A stretch of DNA of 33,041 bases, from NCBI GenBank assembly GCA_964611145.1, contig CAZSYM010000023.1, positions 1 through 33,041 on the forward strand. The letters run 5' to 3'. Source of the DNA: WFQV01 sp964611145. Its GTDB lineage: Bacteria > Bacteroidota > Ignavibacteria > Ignavibacteriales > Melioribacteraceae. The position numbers and the translations under genes were made by a program. The first letter of the stretch is position 1, and every line of letters starts with the position of its first letter. This document shows, one piece after another, positions 25,801 to 32,951 of the stretch. The notes beneath the pieces were generated by a model, which worked only from the letters and a program-made list of their open reading frames with translations, ran no database searches and had not been told where the DNA came from.

Positions 25801-25927
25801 GGATGCACTTTGGAATATTGCTAAAGAATACAACGTCGAAGTGGAGAAGTTGAGAGAGTGGAACAACTTGGAAGGAAATAAAATCCGTGTGGGACAAAAG
25901 CTAAAAATAATGAGTTTTGAAAATTAA
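22889..25927 (+). CDS. lytic transglycosylase lipoprotein, MltD-like, with eight LysM repeats
   Basis: Cleaves peptidoglycan glycan strands at the envelope. Start TTG 22889 has GGAG seven bases upstream. The 1012-residue product begins with a lipoprotein signal (VVFAILSFFTSC, Cys as the lipid site). The SLT domain spans about 200-330: catalytic Glu228 in LPESGLNP, then AVGLWQFVRSTARLYDL and AIAAYNCGEARVQRAI. From about residue 432 to the end come eight LysM repeats of the type YKVKxGDTxxEIAxxFxV...IRxWNxL...KIxxGQxLKI, plus a degenerate LysM-like segment near 370. E. coli MltD has two or three LysM, so the array is unusually long. Linkers are Lys-rich. It stands alone between the carboxyltransferase gene and the riboswitch. 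Confidence 0.92.
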   Translation: MKRLNKFLVVFAILSFFTSCAYVEKLSKVTIPNPFEKEAELPPEKVEIAEPNVIVNNLLEDARQQYLEALRFQHLRFTAKALNAFDSAMTIINQLSYYPNIEENEGFNELESSILQDYKGMVDTLKYLPDSVSSATLDEWLNKQLLEIPPVAEEEETEIEDNSNTIVIGDFPLTVNRYVERYIEYYTGRGRRYFQSWLERTGKYFPMMAKIFKEEKVPQQLIFLSLPESGLNPSARSWARAVGLWQFVRSTARLYDLEVNFYVDERRDPEKATRAAARHLRDLYVSLGDWYLAIAAYNCGEARVQRAIRRSGSTDFWKLRRYLPYETRNYVPQYIAVTIIGSNPEKFGFNSLEYYKPYDYVKYEINEAVDLSVLAKCAGISVRTFKDLNPALIQNTTPPKDYGPFEIRIPRTSYEAFVENLRNIPDDAKLQYVYHRVRRGETLSEIAYRYHVSVNKIASFNRLRSRSRIYPGMKLKIPVSSIGVNDFELSMDVEPALDDLYVDAAGDPYKLVLQPSDSAKDFMQLYSDIYDNSGDVVIPENTVPVNYRVKKYDNLVDLADLFKVRVSDIRNWNNLPYTTTIRVGQVIKIYVPEDKAEYYAKFDRMSREQKLNVIYANSGGRWITHRIRRGEVLGKIAEKYGVRVSQIKRWNHIRGNRIYAGKKLKILVGGGYGNYAVAKSNAKGTKSRKKFSGETYKVKAGDTISEIAMKFGVSSRQIKRWNNLHSNKIRIGQILRVSSGKRIVKAKSSPKKNIPGGKEFVEYKVKPGDVIGLIAEKFHVRVSDIRRWNGLRSNKIIAGKVLKIKPGKPKAIAKKSSEKQEKLPEGFFVYKVKTGDTMSELALRFNVSIKQIEQWNGLKSTKIRIGQKLKIKKSPRKLLALNDVPAKDNVGKNKKNISAKGKKKIVYIVKPGDTLGQIAENYFVRARDIRKWNGIKGSKIVVGQELIIYPGVKKTKKKEDFEGKIYVVRQGDALWNIAKEYNVEVEKLREWNNLEGNKIRVGQKLKIMSFEN
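24182..25918 (+). repeat. eight LysM-coding repeats within the transglycosylase gene
   Basis: Repeats begin near 24182, 24523, 24756, 24967, 25171, 25369, 25602 and 25780, each about 45 codons. Repeats 3-8 are most alike, sharing RWN/QWN and GQKLKI-type ends; repeats 1 and 2 are more diverged. The pattern suggests stepwise tandem amplification of the 3' half, with linkers added between units. Confidence 0.85.
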
Positions 25928-25944
25928 GATATTCACAAGACAAT

Positions 25945-25975
25945 TTTGAAAATTCGAAATTAAAATTTAAGTTTG
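25945..25975 (+). promoter_or_regulatory. Bacteroidetes-type promoter for the thiamine operon
   Basis: TTTG at 25945-25948, a 19-base spacer, and TAAGTTTG at 25968-25975 match the consensus TTTG-N19-TAnnTTTG. The start would fall a few bases downstream, just before the riboswitch P1 stem at 25989, which is where a riboswitch promoter should be. Confidence 0.6.
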
Positions 25976-25988
25976 CAATAAATAAATA

Positions 25989-26070
25989 GCCGTTAGGGGT
26001 GTTCCGAAAAAACGGGACTGAGAAAAAACCCTTGAACCTGAACCGGATAATACCGGCGTAGGAAAACGGC
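25989..26070 (+). ncRNA. TPP riboswitch (THI element)
   Basis: The conserved core is clear: GGGGTG, CTGAGA, ACCC, TTGAACCTGA, then CCGGATAATACCGG and CGTAGGAAA, as in the thiamine pyrophosphate aptamer. P1 is GCCGTT (25989-25994) with AACGGC (26065-26070). P2 pairs GGGGT with ACCC. P3 is the short GTTCCG-AAAAAA-CGGGAC hairpin, and CCGG/CCGG closes the pyrophosphate arm. High TPP should favour P1 and the downstream terminator, lowering expression of the TonB receptor, thiN and the symporter. Confidence 0.97.
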
Positions 26071-26092
26071 GGTCGGAAATAATTAAGTTCTT

Positions 26093-26117
26093 GCCGTTTT
26101 CCTCAAAACGGCTTTTT
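26093..26117 (+). terminator. riboswitch-controlled intrinsic terminator
   Basis: GCCGTTTT (26093-26100), loop CCTC, AAAACGGC (26105-26112) and TTTTT form a perfect 8-bp hairpin with a U tract. The same octamer AAAACGGC also occurs at 26063-26070 as the 3' strand of aptamer P1, and can pair with 26093-26100 as an antiterminator. TPP binding locks that copy in P1 and frees the terminator. Confidence 0.88.
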
Positions 26118-26140
26118 AATTTTAAATCGGGAGGTTAAAG

Positions 26141-28633
26141 ATGAAAAGCTTAATTATTTCCTTTTTTATTATTGCACAAGTCCTTTCCGCTCAAAATAAG
26201 GTTATTCAGGGATATGTTTACGATGAAAATCTTATCCCGCTTAAGAATGCCAATGTGATTGTAATCGGAACGGCAATCGGGACGGCGACGGATTCGAAAG
26301 GTTATTTTTCGTTGAAAGGGGATTTCCCGCAAAACGCTGTTCTGAAAATTTCTTTTCTCGGTTTCGAACCGAAACTTATTCCCGTTAAAACTGTTGACTT
26401 CGCTCATGACTTGAAAGTGATATTAAAACCGGCCGTGCTTTCGAGTCAAACGGTATTGGTACAAGCGGCAATCGGGAAAGAAGGGGAAACTCCGATAGCC
26501 TTTTCGAAATTATCACGCGGGGAAATTTCGGAGAATTATACGATTCAGGACGTGCCGGAATATCTTAGCTATTTGCCCTCCACGACTTTCTACTCGGAAA
26601 ACGGGAATGGAATCGGGTATAATTATTTGAGCATCCGAGGTTTCGACCAAAGGCGCATTGCGGTTTCCGTAAACGGTATCCCGCAAAACGACCCGGAGGA
26701 TCATAATATTTATTGGTTGGACATGCCCGATTTGCTAAGCACGACGGGGCTTTTGCAAGTTCAAAGAGGCGCAGGCGCAGGTATAATGGGCTATCCCGCA
26801 ATCGGAGGTAGCATTAATATTATCACTTCCCCTTTCTCGGATAAGAGAATGTTTGCAATTTCCGCATCGGTTGGAAGCTACAACACTCGGAAATATTCCC
26901 TTTCGCTTTCCAGCGGGCTTATCGATAAAAAGTATTCTCTCTATGTGAAGCTATCGAATATTCTTTCGAGCGGTTACAGGGATAACAGTTGGGTTAATTT
27001 CAAAGCGTACTACGTTTCCGCCGTGCGTTACGACAAAAAATTGACAACGCAAATTAATCTTTATGGAGGTCCCATAGCCGACGGTCTGGCATATACCGGC
27101 TTGCCGAAATGGACTATCAAGGATAAAAAATTGCGCCGAGAAAATTATTCTTATTGGGAAGACGACGGCAAAAATTATACGTGGACGACAAGGCGACGCC
27201 CCGAGGAAATAGAGAATTTCTTTCAACCTCATTTCGAAATTTTAAACGAATACAAGGCAAGCGAAAATCTTAAGCTCAATTCGGCTTTGTTCCTCGTGCT
27301 TGGCAATGGTTTTTTCGATTTCGATGGTTCGTGGGCGGATACTTCCTATCTTCGCTTGACGTCGGCGTACGGTTTTCATCCCACGACAAATCCCGCCAAT
27401 GTTTTGATTCGTGCCATGGTGGAAAACGTACAATGGGGCTGGATACCGAGAGTTAGCTGGAAGCATAAAAAAGGCTTGCTGACGGCAGGTTTGGAACTGC
27501 GTAAACATCGCTCCGTTCATTGGGGGAGCATTAATTTCGGCGAGAAACTTCCCGCGGGATTAACGAAGAATTACCGCTATTATTATTACGAAGGCGGTAA
27601 GGACATTTTCACCGCATTTGTGAATGAGAATTATAAGTTGAGCGAAAGGCTTTCCTTATTGGGCGAAGTGCAGGTGGCGTATCATAAATACTTAATTGAT
27701 AATGAAAAATATGTGAAAACGCATTTCGCAATTTCCGATGTTTATTTTAATCCGCGCTTCGGTTTGAATTACAAATTGTTCTCCGATTTGAGCTCCTTTA
27801 TCTCTTTCGCAAGAGTAACGCGCGAGCCTCGACTCAAAAATTACTACGATGCGGCGGAATCCAGTGGCGGTGCTGTTCCGCAATTCAAAGTGAAAGCGGA
27901 CGGTTCTTACGATTTTTCTCAACCGCTTGTTCAACCGGAAACCATGAATGACTTCGAAGCGGGAATAAATTATCACAAAGCGAAATTGGATGCCTCCGTG
28001 AATTTGTTTTATATGTTGTTTGATAACGAGATTGTAAAAAAGGGACAAGTCGATAGATTCGGACAACCGATTACGGGAAATATGAAATCCACTGTTCACT
28101 CCGGGGTGGAATTCTCGGGCAAAGTGGCTCTGACGAAAAATATTTCCCTCGTTGTTAATGGTTCTTACTCCGATAATTTTATTAAGGACGGTGAAACATT
28201 TGTAAAATATAGGGATTCCAAAACCGGTTCGAAAAAAGTTGCAAAGCTCGACCTGAAGAATAATCGAATTGCCGGTTTTCCCGATATTACTTTCAATGCG
28301 ATTTTGAAAGTGAAGTTCGGTCATTTTTCATTGTCGTTTAGCGGCAAATACGTAGGCGGTTTTTACTCCGATAATTACGGCGATAAATTGAAAGAGTATT
28401 TGAACAAATACCCCGGCTTCGTTTCTTATTCGGATAACAAAGTGGACGCTTATTTTGTCAGCAATCTTTTCTTTAGTTACTACACTAATAGAGTACCTTT
28501 CTTTAAAACCATGAAGACGTTTTTGCAAATCAACAATTTGTTTGATAACTTGTATGCGGCTTATGCAATCGGCGGTGAATTTTTCCCCGCGGCGGAAAGG
28601 AATTTCCTCGTGGGAGTTAGATTGGGCTTGTAA
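26141..28633 (+). CDS. TonB-dependent outer-membrane receptor, probable thiamine importer
   Basis: The 830-residue product starts with a signal peptide (MKSLIISFFIIAQVLSA) after the ribosome site GGGAGG. Residues ~22-95 are a carboxypeptidase-like regulatory domain (VIQGYVYDENLIPLKNANV), then a possible TonB-box region (SQTVLVQA), the plug domain (SIRGFDQRRIAVSVNGIPQ, GAGIMGYPAIGGSINI), and a 22-strand-type barrel ending FLVGVRLGL. The substrate is inferred from the TPP riboswitch that controls it and from thiN downstream; similar riboswitch-linked receptors in Bacteroidetes (Omr1) were predicted to import thiamine. It transports across the outer membrane using TonB-ExbBD energy, encoded elsewhere. 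Confidence 0.9.
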   Translation: MKSLIISFFIIAQVLSAQNKVIQGYVYDENLIPLKNANVIVIGTAIGTATDSKGYFSLKGDFPQNAVLKISFLGFEPKLIPVKTVDFAHDLKVILKPAVLSSQTVLVQAAIGKEGETPIAFSKLSRGEISENYTIQDVPEYLSYLPSTTFYSENGNGIGYNYLSIRGFDQRRIAVSVNGIPQNDPEDHNIYWLDMPDLLSTTGLLQVQRGAGAGIMGYPAIGGSINIITSPFSDKRMFAISASVGSYNTRKYSLSLSSGLIDKKYSLYVKLSNILSSGYRDNSWVNFKAYYVSAVRYDKKLTTQINLYGGPIADGLAYTGLPKWTIKDKKLRRENYSYWEDDGKNYTWTTRRRPEEIENFFQPHFEILNEYKASENLKLNSALFLVLGNGFFDFDGSWADTSYLRLTSAYGFHPTTNPANVLIRAMVENVQWGWIPRVSWKHKKGLLTAGLELRKHRSVHWGSINFGEKLPAGLTKNYRYYYYEGGKDIFTAFVNENYKLSERLSLLGEVQVAYHKYLIDNEKYVKTHFAISDVYFNPRFGLNYKLFSDLSSFISFARVTREPRLKNYYDAAESSGGAVPQFKVKADGSYDFSQPLVQPETMNDFEAGINYHKAKLDASVNLFYMLFDNEIVKKGQVDRFGQPITGNMKSTVHSGVEFSGKVALTKNISLVVNGSYSDNFIKDGETFVKYRDSKTGSKKVAKLDLKNNRIAGFPDITFNAILKVKFGHFSLSFSGKYVGGFYSDNYGDKLKEYLNKYPGFVSYSDNKVDAYFVSNLFFSYYTNRVPFFKTMKTFLQINNLFDNLYAAYAIGGEFFPAAERNFLVGVRLGL

Positions 28634-28679
28634 ATTAGCCGCTTACTGATTATGAAATATCATCTGAGGAAATGATTAA

Positions 28680-29336
28680 ATGAAGAAATGTTTAATTTGG
28701 GCAAACGGGGAAAGTCCCCCGAAAAGTTTGGTGAAGAAAATTATAAAATTGGGATACGACCAAATAATTTGTGCGGACGGCGGAGCTAATTCCGCCTATG
28801 CATTTGGATTTGTCCCGAATTACGTCGTGGGGGATTTCGATTCCGTTAGCCCGAAGGTTTTGACGGCGTTCGAAAAATCTTCCGAGATAATTCGTTATCG
28901 TAGGCAAAACGATACGGATGTGGAAAAAGCTTTGAAACTTGCGATTGCTAAGAAATTCCGCCGCGCCGTTCTGATAGGAGCAACGGGGGATAGACTCGAC
29001 CATTCGCTTTGCAATTTGGGCGTTCTCTTGAAATATCGGGATAAGATAGATATTACAATGGTTCATGGAAAAACAGGCGCCTATGTCCTGCAAGGTGAAA
29101 TCGAATTTAAAACTACGCCAGGCGAGATAATATCGATTTATGCTTTTGATGATAAAACGAAAATCAAAAGCGGGGGCTTGAAATACCCCTTGAAAAACAT
29201 TTCCTTACCTTTCGGTGCTAAGGAGAGCACGAGTAATGTGGCGACGGGAGGGAAGGTGAAATTGGAAATTACGGCTGGCAAGGTGATAATAGTTCGCGAA
29301 TTGAAGGCGCTTTTTGAAAATGGTTTCTTTTTCTAA
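28680..29336 (+). CDS. thiN: thiamine pyrophosphokinase
   Basis: Transfers pyrophosphate from ATP to thiamine, making TPP directly. The 218-residue product has the family motifs ADGGAN (32-37), GDFDS (51-55), QNDTD (76-80) and GATGDRLDH (100-108), which form the ATP/Mg and thiamine site, and a C-terminal beta domain with ESTSN. ATG 28680 has AGGA nine bases upstream. It lies 46 bases after the riboswitch-controlled receptor and overlaps the symporter gene, so the three form one operon. It provides the salvage step for imported thiamine. Confidence 0.93.
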   Translation: MKKCLIWANGESPPKSLVKKIIKLGYDQIICADGGANSAYAFGFVPNYVVGDFDSVSPKVLTAFEKSSEIIRYRRQNDTDVEKALKLAIAKKFRRAVLIGATGDRLDHSLCNLGVLLKYRDKIDITMVHGKTGAYVLQGEIEFKTTPGEIISIYAFDDKTKIKSGGLKYPLKNISLPFGAKESTSNVATGGKVKLEITAGKVIIVRELKALFENGFFF

Positions 29337-30711
29337 CGCGGATATCTTAATAATAATAGGCTTTTTCGCGCTTGTGATTCTTATCGGCTTTATACCGAAA
29401 GGGAAATCGGAAGCGGTGGATTTCTTGCTTTCCGGTAGAAATGTGGGGCTTTTTCTTTTCGTGCTGACAAACGTTGCTACTTGGTACGGCGGAATTTTGG
29501 GAGTGGGGGAGTTTACTTATCGTTACGGGCTTTTGAGTTGGTTCACGCAAGGATTTCCTTATTATATTTTTGCGATTTTGTTCGGATTATTCTTTGCCGA
29601 AAAAATCAGGAAAACTTCTCTCTTTACGATACCGGAAAAAATCGGGGAGGTTTACGGTCGAAAAACGGGTTTGCTTTCCGCACTCGTGGTTTTTGTTTTG
29701 GTTCTGCCCGCTCCCTATTTGCTTATGTTGACCTCGCTTTTCAAGCTTATTTTCGGCTTGAATTTTTATGTGGCTCTTTCTGTTTCCCTTTTGGTTTCCG
29801 TCATTTATCTTTTTAAAGGAGGATTTCGTTCCAATCTTCTGACCGACGCTTTCGAATTTTTTTTCATGTTCGGCGGATTCTTGGTTATGATTTACGTGTT
29901 GTTTGCCAATTTCGGTACGTTGAATTTTCTTACCGAGCATTTGCCTCCGCGACATTTGGAACTAACCGGCGGAGCCTCTCCTGCTTTTATCGCGGTTTGG
30001 TTCTTGATTGCATTGTGGACGTTTACCGACCCTGGTTTTCATCAGCGATGCTATGCTGCCCGCGACGGGAAAACGGCAAAATACGGCATAATTATTTCCG
30101 TCATATTCTGGCTTGTATTCGATTTTTTAACCACTACAACCGGCTTGTATTCGCGTGCAATTCTGCCGAATTTATCCGACCCCGTTAATGCTTTTCCACT
30201 TTTGGCGGAAAAGGTTCTCGGCAGCGGAGCCAAAGGGATTTTTTACGCCGCGCTTTTTGCCACAATTCTAAGCACGTTGAACACCCATGTTTTTCTTAGC
30301 GGAACAACCTTGGGAAAAGATTTTTTCTATGAATTATTCCCTCGAAAATCAGATGCTAAAATATCCCTTTATACGAAATATGGCTTTTTGATTGCCTCTG
30401 CCATAAGCGTGATTTTTGTCCTTTATGTCCGCTCCATAATTAACATGTGGTATTTGGTTGGGAGCATTTTTATACCGGGGATGATTTTTTTGATTATCGG
30501 AGCTTATTACTCCAGGTATAGAGTGGAGGAACAAACGGCGTTCTGGGAATTGCTTTTGGGAAGCTTTTCTGCTTTCGGGTGGTTTTGGGCGCGGGATGTT
30601 TTACCAGCCCATAGTTTGTTGAAGGAAATTGAGCCGATGATTGCGGGACTTTTTGTTGCCGGGAGCATCCATTTTTACGGAATGCTTCAGAGCCGGAAAA
30701 CGAAAGGATAA
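29314..30711 (+). CDS. sodium:solute symporter family protein, candidate thiamine transporter
   Basis: The 465-residue protein has about 12-13 hydrophobic helices and fits the SSS family (PF00474). Family blocks seen are FKGGFRSNLLTDAFEFF (about 168-184) and FTDPGFHQRCYAARDGKTAK (about 237-256). The gene overlaps thiN by about 20 bases. The start is TTG 29314 (GAAGG six bases upstream) or ATG 29320. The place normally held by the inner-membrane thiamine permease PnuT in Bacteroidetes thiamine operons is filled here by this protein. Sodium-coupled uptake of thiamine or a precursor is therefore inferred from context; sequence alone gives only the family. It ends one base before the convergent phosphoesterase gene. 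Confidence 0.85.
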   Translation: MKMVSFSNADILIIIGFFALVILIGFIPKGKSEAVDFLLSGRNVGLFLFVLTNVATWYGGILGVGEFTYRYGLLSWFTQGFPYYIFAILFGLFFAEKIRKTSLFTIPEKIGEVYGRKTGLLSALVVFVLVLPAPYLLMLTSLFKLIFGLNFYVALSVSLLVSVIYLFKGGFRSNLLTDAFEFFFMFGGFLVMIYVLFANFGTLNFLTEHLPPRHLELTGGASPAFIAVWFLIALWTFTDPGFHQRCYAARDGKTAKYGIIISVIFWLVFDFLTTTTGLYSRAILPNLSDPVNAFPLLAEKVLGSGAKGIFYAALFATILSTLNTHVFLSGTTLGKDFFYELFPRKSDAKISLYTKYGFLIASAISVIFVLYVRSIINMWYLVGSIFIPGMIFLIIGAYYSRYRVEEQTAFWELLLGSFSAFGWFWARDVLPAHSLLKEIEPMIAGLFVAGSIHFYGMLQSRKTKG

Positions 30712-30712
30712 A

Positions 30713-31402
30713 TTAACTCTCGTGGCGTAATGTATTTGCTAAGCCTTTCTTAACCTTTCCCGAAAGTGGAGCTTGCATAAGCACAGCGATGCTTTTTTCG
30801 ACGTCGTAAGGAACTTTTTTGAGAGTGAAGCTCCCGTTTTCGAAAGTCGCATAGTTTGCCATGTTGTCTTCGCGGGAAAGCCCCACGCTACCCGGGTTCA
30901 CCACTATTTTGCTCCCGATTTTCTTTTGGAATTGCAAATGTGAGTGACCGACCAAAACAAATTCCGCTTTTATTTCCGAAAGCAATTCTTCCGAGAAATC
31001 TTCGGGATAAAGATATCGGGAGATATTTCCGTTTGGCGAGGCGTGGGTCAAATAGAATAAATATTTATCTTCTTTTACGTAAAGCTCTTTCGGGAGTATG
31101 CTGAGAAACTTCACTGATTTTTTGTCCAGAAGGCTTTTATGCCAACGGCGGGTTTCGATGGCATATTCTCTGAATGTTCCCATCGAGCCGCATTCTTTAT
31201 CGTAGGCTAAGGCGTAATCGTGATTTCCCGTTACGGCGTAATTGGCGTTTTGTTCAATAAAATCGACGCACGGTATCGGTTCGGGTCCGTAATCCACAAC
31301 ATCGCCTAAGAAAAAGAGAACGTCGTAATTTTTTTCTCGCGAAAGAACGGCTTCCAGAGCAACCCAATTGGCGTGAATATCGGACAGAATCAATATTTTC
31401 AT
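30713..31402 (-). CDS. calcineurin-like metallophosphoesterase (YfcE/MJ0936-like)
   Basis: A compact dimetal phosphoesterase of 229 residues. Metal ligands are D8 and H10 (SDIHAN), D34 and D37 (GDVVDYG), N60 and H61 (GNHD), then H in THASP and the GHSH motif near residue 165, followed by NPGSVG. ATG 31402 is preferred: the calcineurin fold begins at its first residue and AAAAGG lies upstream. A TTG at 31429 would add nine residues. Substrates in the family include phosphodiesters and nucleotides; none can be named here. It follows the glutamine synthetase homologue by 40 bases on the same strand and is convergent with the symporter gene. Confidence 0.9.
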   Translation of the reverse strand: MKILILSDIHANWVALEAVLSREKNYDVLFFLGDVVDYGPEPIPCVDFIEQNANYAVTGNHDYALAYDKECGSMGTFREYAIETRRWHKSLLDKKSVKFLSILPKELYVKEDKYLFYLTHASPNGNISRYLYPEDFSEELLSEIKAEFVLVGHSHLQFQKKIGSKIVVNPGSVGLSREDNMANYATFENGSFTLKKVPYDVEKSIAVLMQAPLSGKVKKGLANTLRHES

Positions 31403-31442
31403 TTTCAAACCTTTTAACTCGCCTCGCAATGGGTTAAAAACC

Positions 31443-32951
31443 CTAAGCGTAATGGAAATATTTTTGCACGAGCTCCATTATTTTTTCGTTGTTTTGATAT
31501 AGCTCCTCACTAAGATTTCTATCGTTGTAAGAGCGAAGTTTTTCAATAAAACGTTTTAGCGTTCCTATCGGGAAAATATTATCTCTGTTGAAGAATTCCA
31601 TTTCTTTTTCGAGTTCGTCGGCGGACTCGGCGCATGAAGAGGGGAGTTGTTGGAATTTTTGATTGAGATTCGGATTCTTGAAAACATTATCGTCTGCGCG
31701 GAGTTCCTCCGCAAGTTCAAGTCCGTTCGGCATTTCGAGTCCATGTTGCATCGCCATGACCATTGCGGCAAGCAAGTGGTAAATGTCCGCCGAACCGTCG
31801 GGCATTCTAAATTCCGCTGTTTGCTTACCCGGAATATACGGCACTTCGGCAATTTCCATCGGATTGGCGTCTTTAATCATCTCCGTCTTAAGAATCCAGC
31901 CGAGCGGAATTCTGATTAAAGCGGAACGATTGGTTTCACCCCAGCAAATATTGGTCGGCGCTTCCTGATGAGGTACAAGGCGCAAATATGAAGTTGGGAT
32001 TGTGTTTCCGAAAGCAGTTAGCGCCTTTGTTTTATCTAAAATTCCCGCTATTGTTTTGAGAGCAATCGGGCTTAGCTTGTCATTTTCAATCATTACGTTG
32101 TTGTCATGTTCATCGGTAATCATGTAATGAACATGCAAACCGCTACCGGCTTTTCCTACGGTGATTTTGGGTGCAAAGCTGATATCCACTCCGTATTTAA
32201 AAGCGAGATTACGAAGTATCCACTTGCTCAAGACTATCTGGTCGGCGGCTTCGTCAACATCAACGGGATTAAATTCGATTTCGTGTTGCTCATAGTATTT
32301 ATCTTCGGTGGTGAAGTTTCCTACTTCCGAGTGTGAGTATTTAATTTTGCCTCCGCATTTTGCTATAAGGCGCATGGCTTCGACGCGGAGAAATTCAAAT
32401 TTTACGAAAGGCGAGGATTCATGGTAGCCCTTTTGGTCGGCAACGGGATATTCTATGTTGGCGTCCTTGTCCGCAATTATGTAATATTCGAGTTCCCCCA
32501 AGGCTTTTACTTTTAAACCTGTTGCTTTTGTGAAACTCCGCGCCGCGTTTCTCAAAATATTTTCCGGTGCGCTCGGCAATGGTTTTCCTTCCTTTGTGTA
32601 AAAAGAGCAGAACAAATCGATGGTCGGGACCTCGGAAAAGGGATTGACGAAAGCGGTTTTGAACCGGGGAATTACGTAAAGATCGCTGGTAGAGGCATCT
32701 ATATACGAAAACAGGCTCGAGCCGTCAACTCTCTCGCCCGTGGAAAGTATTGATTCTAAATATGCCCTGGAAGTAATAACGAAATTTAATGTTTTAAGCT
32801 TTCCGTCCTCGCTTGCGTAATGAAAATTCACCTGCTCGATTTCGTTCTCTTCTATATAACGAATAATGTCGTGGCGTGTGAACTCCTTGGCGGGTTTGCG
32901 GAGATATTTTACAAGTGAATTTTGATTGAGCGCTACTTCGTATTCTCGCAT
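31443..32951 (-). CDS. glutamine synthetase family protein with altered substrate-site residues
   Basis: The 502-residue product has the beta-Grasp and catalytic domains of glutamine synthetase. Metal and substrate residues kept are E153 and E155 (GELEYY), E209 (HSEVG), E224 (HEIEF), H273 (GSGLHVH), R324 and E330 (YLRLVPHQEAP), R342 (NRSALIRIP), E380 and R382 (AEFRMPD). Two positions differ from the Salmonella enzyme: Asn264 (NGSGMH) is Ala268 and Arg355 (RxExRxPD) is Thr378. There is also an insert after HSEVG. These may be normal for a ~500-residue subgroup I recall in Bacteroidetes/Chlorobi. ATG 32951 has AAGGAG seven bases upstream. True glutamine synthesis is likely but a related ligase is possible. 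Confidence 0.85.
   Translation of the reverse strand: MREYEVALNQNSLVKYLRKPAKEFTRHDIIRYIEENEIEQVNFHYASEDGKLKTLNFVITSRAYLESILSTGERVDGSSLFSYIDASTSDLYVIPRFKTAFVNPFSEVPTIDLFCSFYTKEGKPLPSAPENILRNAARSFTKATGLKVKALGELEYYIIADKDANIEYPVADQKGYHESSPFVKFEFLRVEAMRLIAKCGGKIKYSHSEVGNFTTEDKYYEQHEIEFNPVDVDEAADQIVLSKWILRNLAFKYGVDISFAPKITVGKAGSGLHVHYMITDEHDNNVMIENDKLSPIALKTIAGILDKTKALTAFGNTIPTSYLRLVPHQEAPTNICWGETNRSALIRIPLGWILKTEMIKDANPMEIAEVPYIPGKQTAEFRMPDGSADIYHLLAAMVMAMQHGLEMPNGLELAEELRADDNVFKNPNLNQKFQQLPSSCAESADELEKEMEFFNRDNIFPIGTLKRFIEKLRSYNDRNLSEELYQNNEKIMELVQKYFHYA

Noticed and set aside
24182..25918. CRISPR array or DNA repeat element
   Set aside because: The repetition is in-frame LysM protein repeats of ~45 codons or more with variable linkers, not short identical DNA repeats with spacers.
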